This document shows, piece by piece, positions 55,197-64,000 of a DNA stretch of 64,000 nt. The notes below the pieces were generated by a model. The model was not told the DNA's origin. It saw only the letters and a program-made list of their open reading frames with translations, and did not search any database. The stretch is from Clostridium sartagoforme. GTDB taxonomy: Bacteria; Bacillota; Clostridia; Clostridiales; Clostridiaceae. The stretch lies in NCBI RefSeq assembly GCF_004794105.1, contig NZ_SRYR01000001.1, positions 186,001 to 250,000 of the forward strand. Reading direction: 5' to 3'. Each line of letters begins with the position of its first letter. Within the stretch, counting starts at the first letter, position 1. The position numbers and the translations under genes are program-made.

Positions 55197-56204
55197 ATGT
55201 TAAAAAAGAAAATAATTTCAGTAGTATTAGCGTCAGTAGCAACACTTGCATTATTTGCTGGATGCAGTAAAAATAATGTTTCTGATTCTAGTAATGAGGA
55301 TTTACAAAAAGTAACTTTAATACTAGATTGGACACCTAACACTAATCATACAGGTTTTTATGTAGCTAAGGAAAAAGGATATTATAAAGAGTTAGGATTA
55401 GATGTAGAAATAATACAACCATCTGAAGGTTCTTCTCTTCAACTTCTAGCAGCAGGAAAGGGTGACTTTGCTGTTAGTTATCAAGAAGATCTAACATATG
55501 CAAGAACATCAGATAGTCCATTACCAGTTATGGCAATAGGAACTATTATTCAACACAATACATCAGGTTTTGCTTCACCAAAGGAAAAAGGGATAGAGAC
55601 TGTTAAGGATTTTGAAGGAAAAGTTTATGGTGGATGGGGTAGCCCATCAGAGCAAGCTATATTAAAGGCTGTTATGGAAAAGAATGGAGCTGACTTTAGT
55701 AAGTTAACTACTGTAGATGTAGGTACAGAAGATTTCTTTATAGCAACTAAGAATAATTTAGATTTTGAATGGACATTTGAAGCATGGACTAATATTGAAG
55801 CTAAGCTTAGAGGTTTTGATATAAACTATATTCCAGTTAGAGATTTAGATCCAGCTTTAGATTACTATACTCCTATAATTGCAACTACAGAAGATACAGT
55901 AAATAATAAGAAGGACTTAGCTAAAAAGTTTATGGAAGCTACAACTAAAGGATATGAATATACTATAGAAAATCCAGAAGAAAGTGCTAAGATTTTAGTA
56001 AGTCAAGTACCAGAAATAAGCGAAGAATTAGCTGTAGAAAGTCAAATTTATTTAAAGGATAAATATAAAGAAGACACTGAAGTATTTGGGGAAATGAAAG
56101 AAAGTGTATGGGATAATTACACTAAATTCTTATATGATAATAAATTAATAAATGTAGAAATGAAATCAAGTGAGGCTTATACAAATGAGTTCTTATCAAA
56201 ATAA
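55197..56204 (+). CDS. NMT1/THI5-like substrate-binding lipoprotein (ThiY type)
   Basis: 335 residues from ATG 55197 (GAGGTG inside the longer frame from 55188). Lipobox LFAGC (Cys about 23). The NMT1/THI5 domain starts [20 protein letters not shown] and includes [12 protein letters not shown]. Binds formylaminopyrimidine/HMP-like thiamine precursors outside the cell. End overlaps the ATPase gene. Confidence 0.9.
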   Translation: MLKKKIISVVLASVATLALFAGCSKNNVSDSSNEDLQKVTLILDWTPNTNHTGFYVAKEKGYYKELGLDVEIIQPSEGSSLQLLAAGKGDFAVSYQEDLTYARTSDSPLPVMAIGTIIQHNTSGFASPKEKGIETVKDFEGKVYGGWGSPSEQAILKAVMEKNGADFSKLTTVDVGTEDFFIATKNNLDFEWTFEAWTNIEAKLRGFDINYIPVRDLDPALDYYTPIIATTEDTVNNKKDLAKKFMEATTKGYEYTIENPEESAKILVSQVPEISEELAVESQIYLKDKYKEDTEVFGEMKESVWDNYTKFLYDNKLINVEMKSSEAYTNEFLSK

Positions 56205-56913
56205 ATTGATACTTAAAAATGTATCTAAATCCTTTGAAAGTATGGAAATATTAAAGGATATTACTATAGAAGTTAAAGAAGGGGAACTTGTATCTATACT
56301 TGGACCTTCAGGAAGTGGGAAGAGTACTATCTTTAATATCTTAACTAATATAATAAAAGCTGATTCAGGTGAATCGTCAGTGAATGGAAGCTTAAGTTAT
56401 ATGTATCAAAAAGATATGATGGTGCCTTGGAAGAAGGTAATAGACAATATAGGAATACCTTTAGTTTTTAAGGGGAATAGTAAAAAGAATTCAAGAAATG
56501 AAGTTTTGAAGCACATTGAAGAATTTGGGTTAAAGGGATTTGAATATAAGTATCCATCTCAATTATCAGGTGGTATGAAGCAAAGGGCAAACTTCTTAAA
56601 AACATATTTGACCTCAAATGATATTATGCTTTTAGATGAGCCTTTTGGAGCATTAGATTCTATAACTAGAAGAAAGATGCAAAGATGGCTTATGGATTTA
56701 ACTAAAGATATGAATTCAACTATTTTATTTATCACTCATGATATTGAAGAAGCTATACTTCTTTCTAATAGAATATATGTAATATCAGAAAAGCCTGCAG
56801 TAATTAAAGGTGAAGTTATTGTAGATTTGCCTAAAGAAAGAAATGACGAAATAGTAACTAGTGAGAAGTTTATAGAAATAAAAAAAGAAATATTATCATT
56901 AATGGTAAATTAA
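56185..56913 (+). CDS. ABC ATP-binding protein of the thiamine-precursor importer (ThiZ type)
   Basis: 242 residues from ATG 56185, with GTGAGG about 10 bases upstream; it overlaps the binding-protein gene by 20 bases. Walker [10 protein letters not shown], signature [11 protein letters not shown], Walker [14 protein letters not shown]-loop ITHDI. Completes the YkoF-XYZ-like importer. Confidence 0.9.
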   Translation: MSSYQNKLILKNVSKSFESMEILKDITIEVKEGELVSILGPSGSGKSTIFNILTNIIKADSGESSVNGSLSYMYQKDMMVPWKKVIDNIGIPLVFKGNSKKNSRNEVLKHIEEFGLKGFEYKYPSQLSGGMKQRANFLKTYLTSNDIMLLDEPFGALDSITRRKMQRWLMDLTKDMNSTILFITHDIEEAILLSNRIYVISEKPAVIKGEVIVDLPKERNDEIVTSEKFIEIKKEILSLMVN

Positions 56914-56925
56914 ATATTATAAATA

Positions 56926-56970
56926 AAGGACTATAACTAGGAATATAAATTCTTAGTTATAGTCTTTTTA
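56926..56970 (+). terminator. Intrinsic terminator of the thiamine-precursor operon
   Basis: About 18-bp stem AAGGACTATAACTAGGAAT / ATTCTTAGTTATAGTCTT with G-U pairs; T-run follows. Confidence 0.88.
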
Positions 56971-57109
56971 GTTATATATTATACAACATGTTGTGTTTTT
57001 GGTAAAAATAAACACTATATATAGAAGGGAAAATGAAAAGTCAAGACTTGAAAGTAAATTTTTATTTATGTAATATAGAGAAAGACAAAAAGTAAAGGAT
57101 AGGTGAAGC

Positions 57110-57763
57110 ATGTTGATAGTTGTTGGAGGGATGATTGGATTAGGTAAGAGTTCAGTTGCTGAAATTCTTGGTGAACATTTTAATTCAGAAGTATTTTATG
57201 AAAGTGTAGATGATAATCCTATACTACCTTTATTCTATAGTGAAACTGAAGAAGAAATTCAAAAAAAGAGATATCCATTTTTATTACAACTATATTTCTT
57301 AAATACTAGATTTAAAAGTATTAAGGAAGCTTTAGTTAATGATAATAATGTTTTAGATAGGTCTATATATGAAGACTGGTATTTTGCAAAGAAAAATATG
57401 GAGCTTGGCAGAATAAATGATCTTGAAATGAAAATATATGAAGATTTATTACATAATATGCTTGAAGAGCTAGAAGAACTACCAAAGAAGGCTCCAGATG
57501 TTATGGTTTATTTAAAAGGTTCTTTTGAGACTGTTTTAAAAAGGATAGCATTAAGAGGAAGAGAGTTTGAAATAGATGAAAGCTTAAAAGAATACTATAA
57601 TTTCTTATGGAAAGATTATGATGATTGGGTTAATAATTATTATAATGCATCTGAAGTAGTTGTAATTGATATGGACAACATGGATGTTGTAAATAATGAA
57701 GCTGATAAGGACAAGCTTATTGAATTAGTAGAAAATAAGCTTAATGAAGTAAGATCAAAATAA
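57110..57763 (+). CDS. Deoxynucleoside kinase (dAdo/dGuo kinase family)
   Basis: 217 residues. P-loop GGMIGLGKSS (about 5-14), ERS/DRS-type motif LDRSIYEDWYFAKK (about 83-96) and lid ALRGREFE. Phosphorylates salvaged deoxynucleosides. Start ATG after AGGTG. A 12-base palindrome ACAACATGTTGT lies upstream at 56983-56994. Confidence 0.9.
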   Translation: MLIVVGGMIGLGKSSVAEILGEHFNSEVFYESVDDNPILPLFYSETEEEIQKKRYPFLLQLYFLNTRFKSIKEALVNDNNVLDRSIYEDWYFAKKNMELGRINDLEMKIYEDLLHNMLEELEELPKKAPDVMVYLKGSFETVLKRIALRGREFEIDESLKEYYNFLWKDYDDWVNNYYNASEVVVIDMDNMDVVNNEADKDKLIELVENKLNEVRSK

Positions 57764-57805
57764 AAATTAGAATAGGAATAATTTACATTTCATAATTATT
57801 GTTAA

Positions 57806-57841
57806 TTAGAGGCTGTCTTAAGATAGTCTCTAATTTTTTTT
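57806..57841 (+). terminator. Intrinsic terminator after the deoxynucleoside kinase gene
   Basis: Stem TTAGAGGCTGTCTT / AAGATAGTCTCTAA with G-U pairs, then seven T. The next 250 bases hold no clear feature. Confidence 0.85.
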
Positions 57842-58105
57842 ATTTATAGTTTTATGAATGTAGAAAATTCATGTTTTTACTATAAAAACTTAACTTAAAA
57901 GTATTTATTATAATTTTACACTAATTATAGTGAGTGCTTTCATAAATAACTATATTAATAGAATGATATAAAAAAATATGATAAGCAAACTAGAAATTTT
58001 ATGAAAATGAGAAATTATTAAAGCTAAATTCAAAAATCTAGCCTAAATTATATTATTTGTTTTATTTTATAAATTTTAATTTTGAAAAAATAGGAGTAAT
58101 ATAAA

Positions 58106-58138
58106 ATGACTAGAAAATTTTTTACAGGAGATGAGTAG
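58106..58138 (+). CDS. 10-codon leader ORF ahead of the MFS exporter
   Basis: MTRKFFTGDE, with its own TAGGAG ribosome site 8 bases upstream. Its stop codon TAG is followed at once by the ATG of the exporter, and the exporter's ribosome site (AGGAG, about 58125) lies inside the mini-ORF. This layout suits translational coupling or drug-induced translational attenuation. Confidence 0.5.
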   Translation: MTRKFFTGDE

Positions 58139-59533
58139 ATGAAGAAAGAATGGGCAATTTTACTTGTAATTTTACCTATGACATTTATGACTACTCTTGA
58201 TAGTAGCATAGTAAATGTTGCATTGCCAACTATGGCAAGAGAATTGGGAACAACTATGGCAGGTATTGAGTGGATAGTTACTAGTTATTTAATAACTATC
58301 TGTGCATTGATATTATTATTTGGGAGATTTGGAGATGTTATTGGAAAAAGCAGAGTTTTTAGATTTGGAATTGCTGTTTTTACAATAGGATCTTTACTTT
58401 GTGGTTTATCTAATACATTAGTAATGCTAATTATATCAAGAATAATTCAAGCAGTAGGTGCAGCAGCAGCAATGGCTACAAATCAAGGCATAATTACAGA
58501 AACTTTTCCACCTTCAGAAAGGGGGAGGGCACTTGGAATGACAGGAACAGCTGTTGCATTAGGTACTATGGTTGGACCAACTCTTGGAGGGTTAATAGTT
58601 TCAGTTGCACCCTGGGAGTTTATTTTCTTAATAAATATACCAATAGGGGTTATAGTTTACATAGCAGTAATGAAGACATTAAGCTTTAGGAAGACTGAAG
58701 ATAAGGTCCCTTTTGATATTAAGGGAACAATTTTATTTATGTTAGCAATAGTTTTACTTTTCTGTTCTATAAACTTTGGTCAAAGTATTGGTTTTACTAA
58801 CCCAATAATAGTTGGAGCGTTAATTTTATCAGTATTATTTTTAATAATATTTATTAAGGTTGAAGATAAAATTAAAACTCCAATGTTGGATATAAGTATA
58901 TTTAAGAACAAATTATTTTCTCTAAGTATATTTTGCGGGTTTACGTCTTTTATATCTATAGGAGCAATAAATATAATTCTACCTTTTTACCTTCAAGATG
59001 TATTGAAATTAGGGCCGAGCATTGCGGGATTAATGATGACGGTTTCGCCTATAGTATTAGCTGTGGTTGCACCTGTAAGTGGATATTTATCAGATAAGTT
59101 AGGAAGTGAAAAAATATCAGCTTTAGGTCTAAGTATAATGACATTAGGAATTTTCTCTCTAATTTTCTTTAGAGAAAGTACTCCTTTATTAATTGTTGGG
59201 GTTTTAATAGGTACTGTTTCATTAGGAAGTGGTATATTTCAATCACCTAACAATTCTCTAATTATGTCAACTGTAGATAAAAGCAAACTAGGGGTCGCAG
59301 GTAGTATTAATGGATTAATTAGAAATTTAGGAATGACTACTGGTATAGCTCTTTCAACTAGTCTTTTATATTCATTAATGAGTATTAAGATAGGATATAA
59401 AGTAGCAGGGTATGTAGATGGTAGAGCAGATATTTTTATTTATGCAATGAGATTTGTGTTTATTGGTATTGGTAGTGTATGTTTAATAGGAGCAATTCTA
59501 ACTATTCTTAGGTTAATAAGAAAGAAGGCATAA
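58139..59533 (+). CDS. MFS drug exporter, DHA2 (EmrB/QacA) family
   Basis: 464 residues, about 14 transmembrane helices. Motif D1-like LDSSIVNVALPTM (about 20-32), motif A GRFGDVIGKSRVF and motif C GTMVGPTLGGLI are seen, all typical of proton-driven DHA2 exporters. Substrates are likely toxic amphiphiles but cannot be named. The gene end overlaps its terminator. Confidence 0.9.
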   Translation: MKKEWAILLVILPMTFMTTLDSSIVNVALPTMARELGTTMAGIEWIVTSYLITICALILLFGRFGDVIGKSRVFRFGIAVFTIGSLLCGLSNTLVMLIISRIIQAVGAAAAMATNQGIITETFPPSERGRALGMTGTAVALGTMVGPTLGGLIVSVAPWEFIFLINIPIGVIVYIAVMKTLSFRKTEDKVPFDIKGTILFMLAIVLLFCSINFGQSIGFTNPIIVGALILSVLFLIIFIKVEDKIKTPMLDISIFKNKLFSLSIFCGFTSFISIGAINIILPFYLQDVLKLGPSIAGLMMTVSPIVLAVVAPVSGYLSDKLGSEKISALGLSIMTLGIFSLIFFRESTPLLIVGVLIGTVSLGSGIFQSPNNSLIMSTVDKSKLGVAGSINGLIRNLGMTTGIALSTSLLYSLMSIKIGYKVAGYVDGRADIFIYAMRFVFIGIGSVCLIGAILTILRLIRKKA

Positions 59534-59550
59534 ACTGCCTTTTTTTTATT
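59525..59550 (+). terminator. Terminator overlapping the exporter stop codon
   Basis: AAGGCA / TGCCTT with the TAA stop in the loop, then T-run. Confidence 0.75.
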
Positions 59551-59582
59551 TGGAATTATATTCTAAAATATAAAATTTTTAT

Positions 59583-59611
59583 TTGCAAGTGTAACAATGT
59601 TACGATATAAT
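59583..59611 (+). promoter_or_regulatory. Promoter with TetR-like operator O1
   Basis: -35 TTGCAA (59583-59588), 17-base spacer, -10 TATAAT (59606-59611). GTAACAATGTTAC (59591-59603) fills the spacer. Confidence 0.75.
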
Positions 59612-59654
59612 GATACTATATTAAAGAAATTGCATTTTTAAATAGGGATTAATA

Positions 59655-59666
59655 TAACAATGTTAC
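59655..59666 (+). promoter_or_regulatory. Second TetR-like operator O2
   Basis: TAACAATGTTAC repeats 12 bases of O1 about 64 bases downstream, in the leader; a partial copy (ATAACAATATT) follows at about 59673. Confidence 0.6.
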
Positions 59667-59724
59667 AAAGAAAATAACAATATTTTATAGGAAACTCTGA
59701 AAGCAGAGTAAAAAAGGGGGAAAT

Positions 59725-61020
59725 ATGAAATTTAAACTTTTAAAAGAAAAAAACTTTTCACTTTTAATGTTTGGAAAAGTGACGTCTTTAATTGGATCTT
59801 ATATGCAAAGTTTTGCATTATCCTTATTTGTTCTTAATACTACAGGATCAGCAACTAAATTTGCATCTATACTTGCAGTTGCTTTAATTCCACAACTTAT
59901 ACTATCACCTTTTGCAGGGGTTATAGTTGATTGGTTTTATAGAAAAAATATATTAATAGCTTTAGACTTATTAAGTGGGATAGTAGTAACTGTTTTTGCT
60001 GTTTTTTACTTTATTACTGGAGAGATGCCATTAACATATATTTATATTTTAGTTATTAGTCTATCTCTAATATCAACTTTAGATAACCCAACTCTTCAAA
60101 CCATAATTCCAACTATAACAAAAAAAGAGGATTTAGTTGAGGCCAATGCATTAAACTCACTTTTAATGGCAGTTGGTAATGTAATTTCACCTGCAATAGC
60201 AGCATTTGTTTATGGTAGTTTAGGATTAAAAGGTGTATTTATAGTAAATTCTATTTCTTTCTTTGTTTCAGCAATTTCAGAAGTATTTTTAGTTATTCCT
60301 AGAAATGTAAAGGAGAAGGGGAAATTATCTTTAAATAAGTTTGTTCTAGAATTTAAAGATGGAATTGGATTTATAATAAAGAAAAAAGATATAGTTAATG
60401 TTGTATGTTTAGCTATAATATTAAATTTTGCATTAGGTTCCTTTTCTGTTGGAGGAGCTTATATAAGTAAAATCATTTTAAATGTTTCAGATTTTCAATA
60501 TGGTTTAGTAGATACCTTCGGTGTTGCAGGTATGATACTTGCAACTCTTCTAATAGGATGGCAATCTAAAAAGCGTTCTTTAGGGAAAAATCTATACCTA
60601 AGTTTAATGATATCATCAATATTTTTAGCAGGATATGCTATTGTTTCATCAGAATCATTAGTATCAAATGGAAACTCAATTTTTTATTTATATTTGTTAA
60701 TGCTTGCTATTACATTTTTTATGTGCATTTTTATAGGACTTGCAAATACTTTTTTAAGTGTAGGAATGCAATCAATAGTACCATTAGAATTTATGGGAAG
60801 AGTAACAACAGTTGTATCAACTGGAGCAATGATAGCATCACCATTAAGTAGTATGTTATATGGATACCTTTTTGATAAGATTAGTGTGGCAATAATATTC
60901 TTAGTTTCTTCAGGAATAATGATAATAGCAATGCTATTATTTAAAAAATCATTATATGAAATTAAGATTGATGAACAAGTAGAGGAAGAAAACTGTAACT
61001 TGGACGCTGAACCAGTATAA
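59725..61020 (+). CDS. MFS transporter (EntS/MefA-like exporter)
   Basis: 431 residues, about 12 transmembrane helices; LMFGKVTSLIGSYMQSFALSLF at the start and TLDNPTLQTIIPTI in the middle are typical of the MFS_3 exporter group that includes macrolide and siderophore exporters. Preceded by AAAGGGGG. The promoter carries paired operators, so it is probably induced by its substrate through a TetR-family repressor encoded elsewhere. Confidence 0.85.
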   Translation: MKFKLLKEKNFSLLMFGKVTSLIGSYMQSFALSLFVLNTTGSATKFASILAVALIPQLILSPFAGVIVDWFYRKNILIALDLLSGIVVTVFAVFYFITGEMPLTYIYILVISLSLISTLDNPTLQTIIPTITKKEDLVEANALNSLLMAVGNVISPAIAAFVYGSLGLKGVFIVNSISFFVSAISEVFLVIPRNVKEKGKLSLNKFVLEFKDGIGFIIKKKDIVNVVCLAIILNFALGSFSVGGAYISKIILNVSDFQYGLVDTFGVAGMILATLLIGWQSKKRSLGKNLYLSLMISSIFLAGYAIVSSESLVSNGNSIFYLYLLMLAITFFMCIFIGLANTFLSVGMQSIVPLEFMGRVTTVVSTGAMIASPLSSMLYGYLFDKISVAIIFLVSSGIMIIAMLLFKKSLYEIKIDEQVEEENCNLDAEPV

Positions 61021-61037
61021 GTATTAATAATTAAATA

Positions 61038-61085
61038 ATGAAGGAATGAAAAAATGAGGAAGGTTTTGCTGTGCAAAACTTTTTT
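61038..61085 (+). repeat. Repeat-family hairpin, copy 2
   Basis: AATGAAGGAATGAA followed by AAGGTTTTGC / GCAAAACTTT and a T-run; matches the element at 24461-24515. Acts as terminator of the MFS gene. Confidence 0.6.
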
Positions 61086-61135
61086 TATTAAATTTTCAGT
61101 TAGGCATTTTAAATGGTAAGTACTGGTTAGTTAAG

Positions 61136-61176
61136 AAAAATAGAGTATGCTCCATAAGCATACTCTATTTTTTCTT
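61136..61176. terminator. Bidirectional terminator and repeat-family hairpin
   Basis: Stem AAAAATAGAGTATGC / GCATACTCTATTTTT with loop TCCATAA; same GCTCCATAAG loop as at 24350. Serves the convergent nadE gene too. Confidence 0.8.
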
Positions 61177-61188
61177 TTCATTTTAATT

Positions 61189-63093
61189 TTATTTAAAAGT
61201 GTTGAAGGATGCGTCTGATGGCATTCTCCAATCGCCACGAGGACTTAGAGATATACTACCAACTTTAGGACCATCAGGTAATGCACTTCTTTTAAATTGT
61301 TGAGTAAAGAATCTATAAATAAATTTATCTAACCATTTTTCTATTTCTTCTTCACTGTAATCATCTTTAAAGGCTTCTTTTGCTAAGAATAATATTCTTT
61401 CTTTTGAGGAGCCATTTTTTATAAAGTGATATAGATAAAAGTCATGTAGTTCATATGGACCAACTATATCTTCAGTTTTTTGAACAATTTCTCCTTTGTC
61501 GCTCTTTGGTAATAGTTCAGGACTTACAGGAGTATCTAAAATATCTAGTAGAGTTTCTGATACTTCATTAGTAGATTCTTTTTCAGCAACATATCTAACT
61601 AAATATCTAACTAGTGTCTTAGGAATTGATGGATTTACAGAGTACATACTCATATGATCTCCGTTGTAAGTACACCACCCAAGGGCTAGTTCTGAAAGAT
61701 CTCCAGTACCAATTAATAATCCACCTTCTTTATTAGCTAAATCCATTAATATTTGAGTTCTTTCTCTTGCTTGAACATTTTCATAAGTCACATCATGGAT
61801 ATTTTTATCATGACCTATATCTTCAAAGTGTTGAAGTGCAGCTTTAACAATATTAATTTCTCTTAAATCACAGCCAAGTTCTTTGCATAAAGTTAAGGCA
61901 TTATTATAAGTCCTATCTGTAGTTCCAAAACCAGGCATTGTTATAGTAACAATATTTTTATTATCTATACCTAATAATTTGAAAGTTTTAACAACTACAA
62001 GTAATGCTAAAGTAGAGTCAAGGCCACCAGATATACCTATAACAGCTTTCTTTAAATTAGTATGTTCAAGTCTTTTTGCTAATGCAGAAGCTTGAATATT
62101 AAAGATTTCTTTGCATCTTTCTTCTCTTAACTTAGTATTTGAAGGAACGAAAGGATGCTTATCAATATATCTATCAAAAACAATTATTTTATTTTCCTTG
62201 TATTCAAAATTTATAATATTGGCTTCAAAGGGTACTATTCTTGAAGCATCTCTAAAGCTTATATTCTTAAGTCTTTCGCTATTAAGTCTAAATACATCTA
62301 TATCAGAATAAATTATTTCATTTTCTCTTTGGAACCTATTATTTTCCTTAAGCATACTTCCATTTTCAGCAATAAGTAAGTGTCCACTAAATAATAAATC
62401 AGTAGTAGATTCATGGACTCCTGCAGAAGAATAAATGTATGCAGACATAGATCTAGCACTTTGATTAGAAATTAGAGCTTTTCTATAGTCTTTTTTACTT
62501 ACTAGTTCATTTGAAGCAGATAAATTTCCTATAATATTTGCTCCAAGTAATGAAAGATAAGAACTTGGAGGAATAGTAACCCAAAGGTCTTCACAAACTT
62601 CAAAACCAAAACAATATGTACCAGATTTAAATATTAAATTAGTTCCAAAAGGTACTTCTTTTTGAAATTCAAAATCTACCTTTTCATCAATTAATCCAAG
62701 GCCTTCACTAAACCAACGTTTTTCATAAAATTCACTATAGTTTGGAATATAGGATTTTGGAACTATTCCAAGTATTTTCCCATTAAATATAATATAAGCA
62801 CAATTATATAATACGTTTTTATAATTTAATGGAGCCCCTACAGCAATTAACATATCTAAATCAGTGCTTTTTTCTACAATTTTTTTTATAGCTAAATAAG
62901 AGCCTTCTAAAAGACTATATTGCATAAATAAATCACCACAGCTATAAGAAGTTATACATAGCTCTGGAAAAACTATTGATTTTGCGTGATTTTTATTAGC
63001 TTCGTCTAAACATTTTAATATATTATCTAAGTTATATTCTATATCTGCCACACGAGTTACGGGACATGCTGCAGCAACTTTTATAAAATTCAT
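61189..63093 (-). CDS. nadE: Glutamine-dependent NAD+ synthetase
   Basis: 634 residues, two domains. N-terminal nitrilase-type amidase with Glu in VFPELCIT, Lys in EFYEKRW and Cys in FGFEVCEDLW releases ammonia from glutamine; C-terminal NAD synthetase with pyrophosphate loop GISGGLDSTLAL (about 355-366) converts deamido-NAD to NAD+. Full length; minus-strand start ATG after GGAGAG. Monocistronic. Confidence 0.96.
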   Translation of the reverse strand: MNFIKVAAACPVTRVADIEYNLDNILKCLDEANKNHAKSIVFPELCITSYSCGDLFMQYSLLEGSYLAIKKIVEKSTDLDMLIAVGAPLNYKNVLYNCAYIIFNGKILGIVPKSYIPNYSEFYEKRWFSEGLGLIDEKVDFEFQKEVPFGTNLIFKSGTYCFGFEVCEDLWVTIPPSSYLSLLGANIIGNLSASNELVSKKDYRKALISNQSARSMSAYIYSSAGVHESTTDLLFSGHLLIAENGSMLKENNRFQRENEIIYSDIDVFRLNSERLKNISFRDASRIVPFEANIINFEYKENKIIVFDRYIDKHPFVPSNTKLREERCKEIFNIQASALAKRLEHTNLKKAVIGISGGLDSTLALLVVVKTFKLLGIDNKNIVTITMPGFGTTDRTYNNALTLCKELGCDLREINIVKAALQHFEDIGHDKNIHDVTYENVQARERTQILMDLANKEGGLLIGTGDLSELALGWCTYNGDHMSMYSVNPSIPKTLVRYLVRYVAEKESTNEVSETLLDILDTPVSPELLPKSDKGEIVQKTEDIVGPYELHDFYLYHFIKNGSSKERILFLAKEAFKDDYSEEEIEKWLDKFIYRFFTQQFKRSALPDGPKVGSISLSPRGDWRMPSDASFNTFK

Positions 63094-63497
63094 AAGATCT
63101 CTCCAATCTAAAAAAATTTAGTTAATACTATTTTAACTCTTTTTATATAATAAATTCAAAATAACTTTATCTATGTTTCAATAAATAATCTGCATTTTTA
63201 GGAGCTATATTATTTTAAGTTGAAAAATAGTTTTTAAAGTAAATTACATTAATTGAAAGCATCGAGCTTTTAATTTTTACATAAGTTGATTGTGTAATTA
63301 TCTAACTGAAACATTTTACATATGAATTAACTTAATAAAATGTAATAAATTTATTGCAACATATATACTATTTAAATAATAAGAGGAAAACTATAGAAAA
63401 TCAATGAAAACAAAAGAAAAGAATGGAAAAGTTAAATAAATTAAATATTACACAAGATAAAAGGTATATAATAACTCATAAAAAGGTAGAAAAGATA
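63094..63497. other. 404-base A/T-rich spacer
   Basis: Divergent region between nadE and the NfeD-like gene. No ORF, stable hairpin or repeat seen. Confidence 0.4.
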
Positions 63498-63526
63498 TTG
63501 TAAAAGGTTAAAATGTATAGTATAAT
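63498..63526 (+). promoter_or_regulatory. Promoter of the NfeD-like gene
   Basis: -35 TTGTAA (63498-63503), 17-base spacer, -10 TATAAT (63521-63526). A second TATAAT lies at 63568-63573, between ATCACT and AGTGAT arms. Confidence 0.6.
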
Positions 63527-63595
63527 AAAATCATCACTTTGGAAATACAATAATTTTGAAATAGTGATATAATAAAATAAAAAGGAGGGGAAATA

Positions 63596-64000
63596 ATGGG
63601 TGCAGTAATATTTTGGATAATAGTAGCGGCTGGGGTAGTAACTATAGATATTATAACTAGTAATTTTTTATTTGTTTGGTTTGCAGTTGGAGCCCTTGCT
63701 GCCATGATAGGCGAGTTAATCGGAGTATCCTTTGGTATTCAAGTGGTAATTTTCCTAGTTGTAAACTTAATAACTGTTTCTATAGGCTATCCTTGGGCTA
63801 AGAAAAAGTTTAAGAAAGCTGTTGATAGAACTCCATTAATGGAGGAGACTTATATAGGAAGAGTTATGGAAGCAGAAGAAGATATTAAAGATAAAGCAAA
63901 AGTAAAAGTAGATGGAATTTACTGGACTGTTTTAAACCATGGAGATGAAATTAAAAAGGGTGAGTATTTCAAAATTATTGGCATAGAAGGAATAAAATTA
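63596..64000 (+). CDS. NfeD-like membrane protein, 3' end outside the window
   Basis: 135 codons visible, frame open at the window edge. Two to three transmembrane helices (about 3-22, 26-45, 48-68) and a C-terminal OB-like domain (TYIGRVMEAEEDIKDKAKVKV, WTVLNHGDEIKKGEYFKI). NfeD-type proteins usually pair with a flotillin/SPFH protein, which would be expected just to the right. Start ATG after AAGGAGGGG. Confidence 0.85.
   Translation, partial: MGAVIFWIIVAAGVVTIDIITSNFLFVWFAVGALAAMIGELIGVSFGIQVVIFLVVNLITVSIGYPWAKKKFKKAVDRTPLMEETYIGRVMEAEEDIKDKAKVKVDGIYWTVLNHGDEIKKGEYFKIIGIEGIKL

Overview
This window reads as one contiguous chromosome segment of a low-GC, anaerobic, Gram-positive Firmicute, most likely a Clostridium of the C. 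perfringens / C. butyricum / C. tertium type. Three things point there: strongly A/T-rich codon use with AGGAGG-type ribosome sites and frequent GTG/TTG starts; a complete clostridial fab-acc operon; and typical clostridial families such as YaaR, DUF1232, VanW, CvfB and a pyridine-nucleotide-motif-poor thioredoxin reductase. I see no tRNA, rRNA, CRISPR array, phage or intact insertion sequence. Species cannot be fixed from the sequence alone.

Layout. 0.1-8.5 kb holds household and unknown genes: plsC, a PEPCK/HPr-kinase-like P-loop protein, a DUF2334 secreted protein, an Lrp regulator, a PHP phosphoesterase, gamma carbonic anhydrase and cvfB. 8.7-21.1 kb looks like one functional island: a HyuA-type hydantoinase/oxoprolinase without a HyuB partner, an RpiR-type regulator, two secreted proteins (one with leucine-rich repeats), then an operon of a TIM-barrel protein, a DUF4127 protein, an FAD oxidoreductase and a permease. 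A 31-base element (three conserved blocks, identical spacing) occurs upstream of three transcription units of this island. It is the best candidate here for an undescribed system. 22-24 kb is a polar amino-acid ABC importer. 24.6-33 kb carries a Ca2+-type P-ATPase, yaaR, an ABC exporter, a thioredoxin / flavoprotein pair behind a CsoR/CstR-like operator, and an oleate hydratase with an N-terminal hydrophobic segment.

33-45 kb: a VanW protein and a nitronate-monooxygenase/FabK-like enzyme, then the type II fatty-acid operon fabH-acpP-fabK-fabD-fabG-fabF-accB-fabZ-accC-accD-accA, with FabT-like palindromes at both divergent promoters. 45-50 kb: a dCMP deaminase, a GC-richer structured RNA candidate, DUF1232, a two-component system and a lipoprotein. 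50-57 kb: a leader peptide with a run of leucine codons and tandem hairpins ahead of an NSS amino-acid transporter with a MetS-like 38-residue small subunit; a phosphoesterase; TatD; and a TPP riboswitch controlling a thiamine-precursor ABC importer. 57-64 kb: a deoxynucleoside kinase, two MFS exporters (one behind a 10-codon leader ORF, one behind paired TetR-like operators), NAD synthetase, and the start of an NfeD-like protein cut by the window end.

Several gene starts were moved from the longest reading frame to an internal codon because the Shine-Dalgarno sequence lies inside the longer frame; these are stated per gene.
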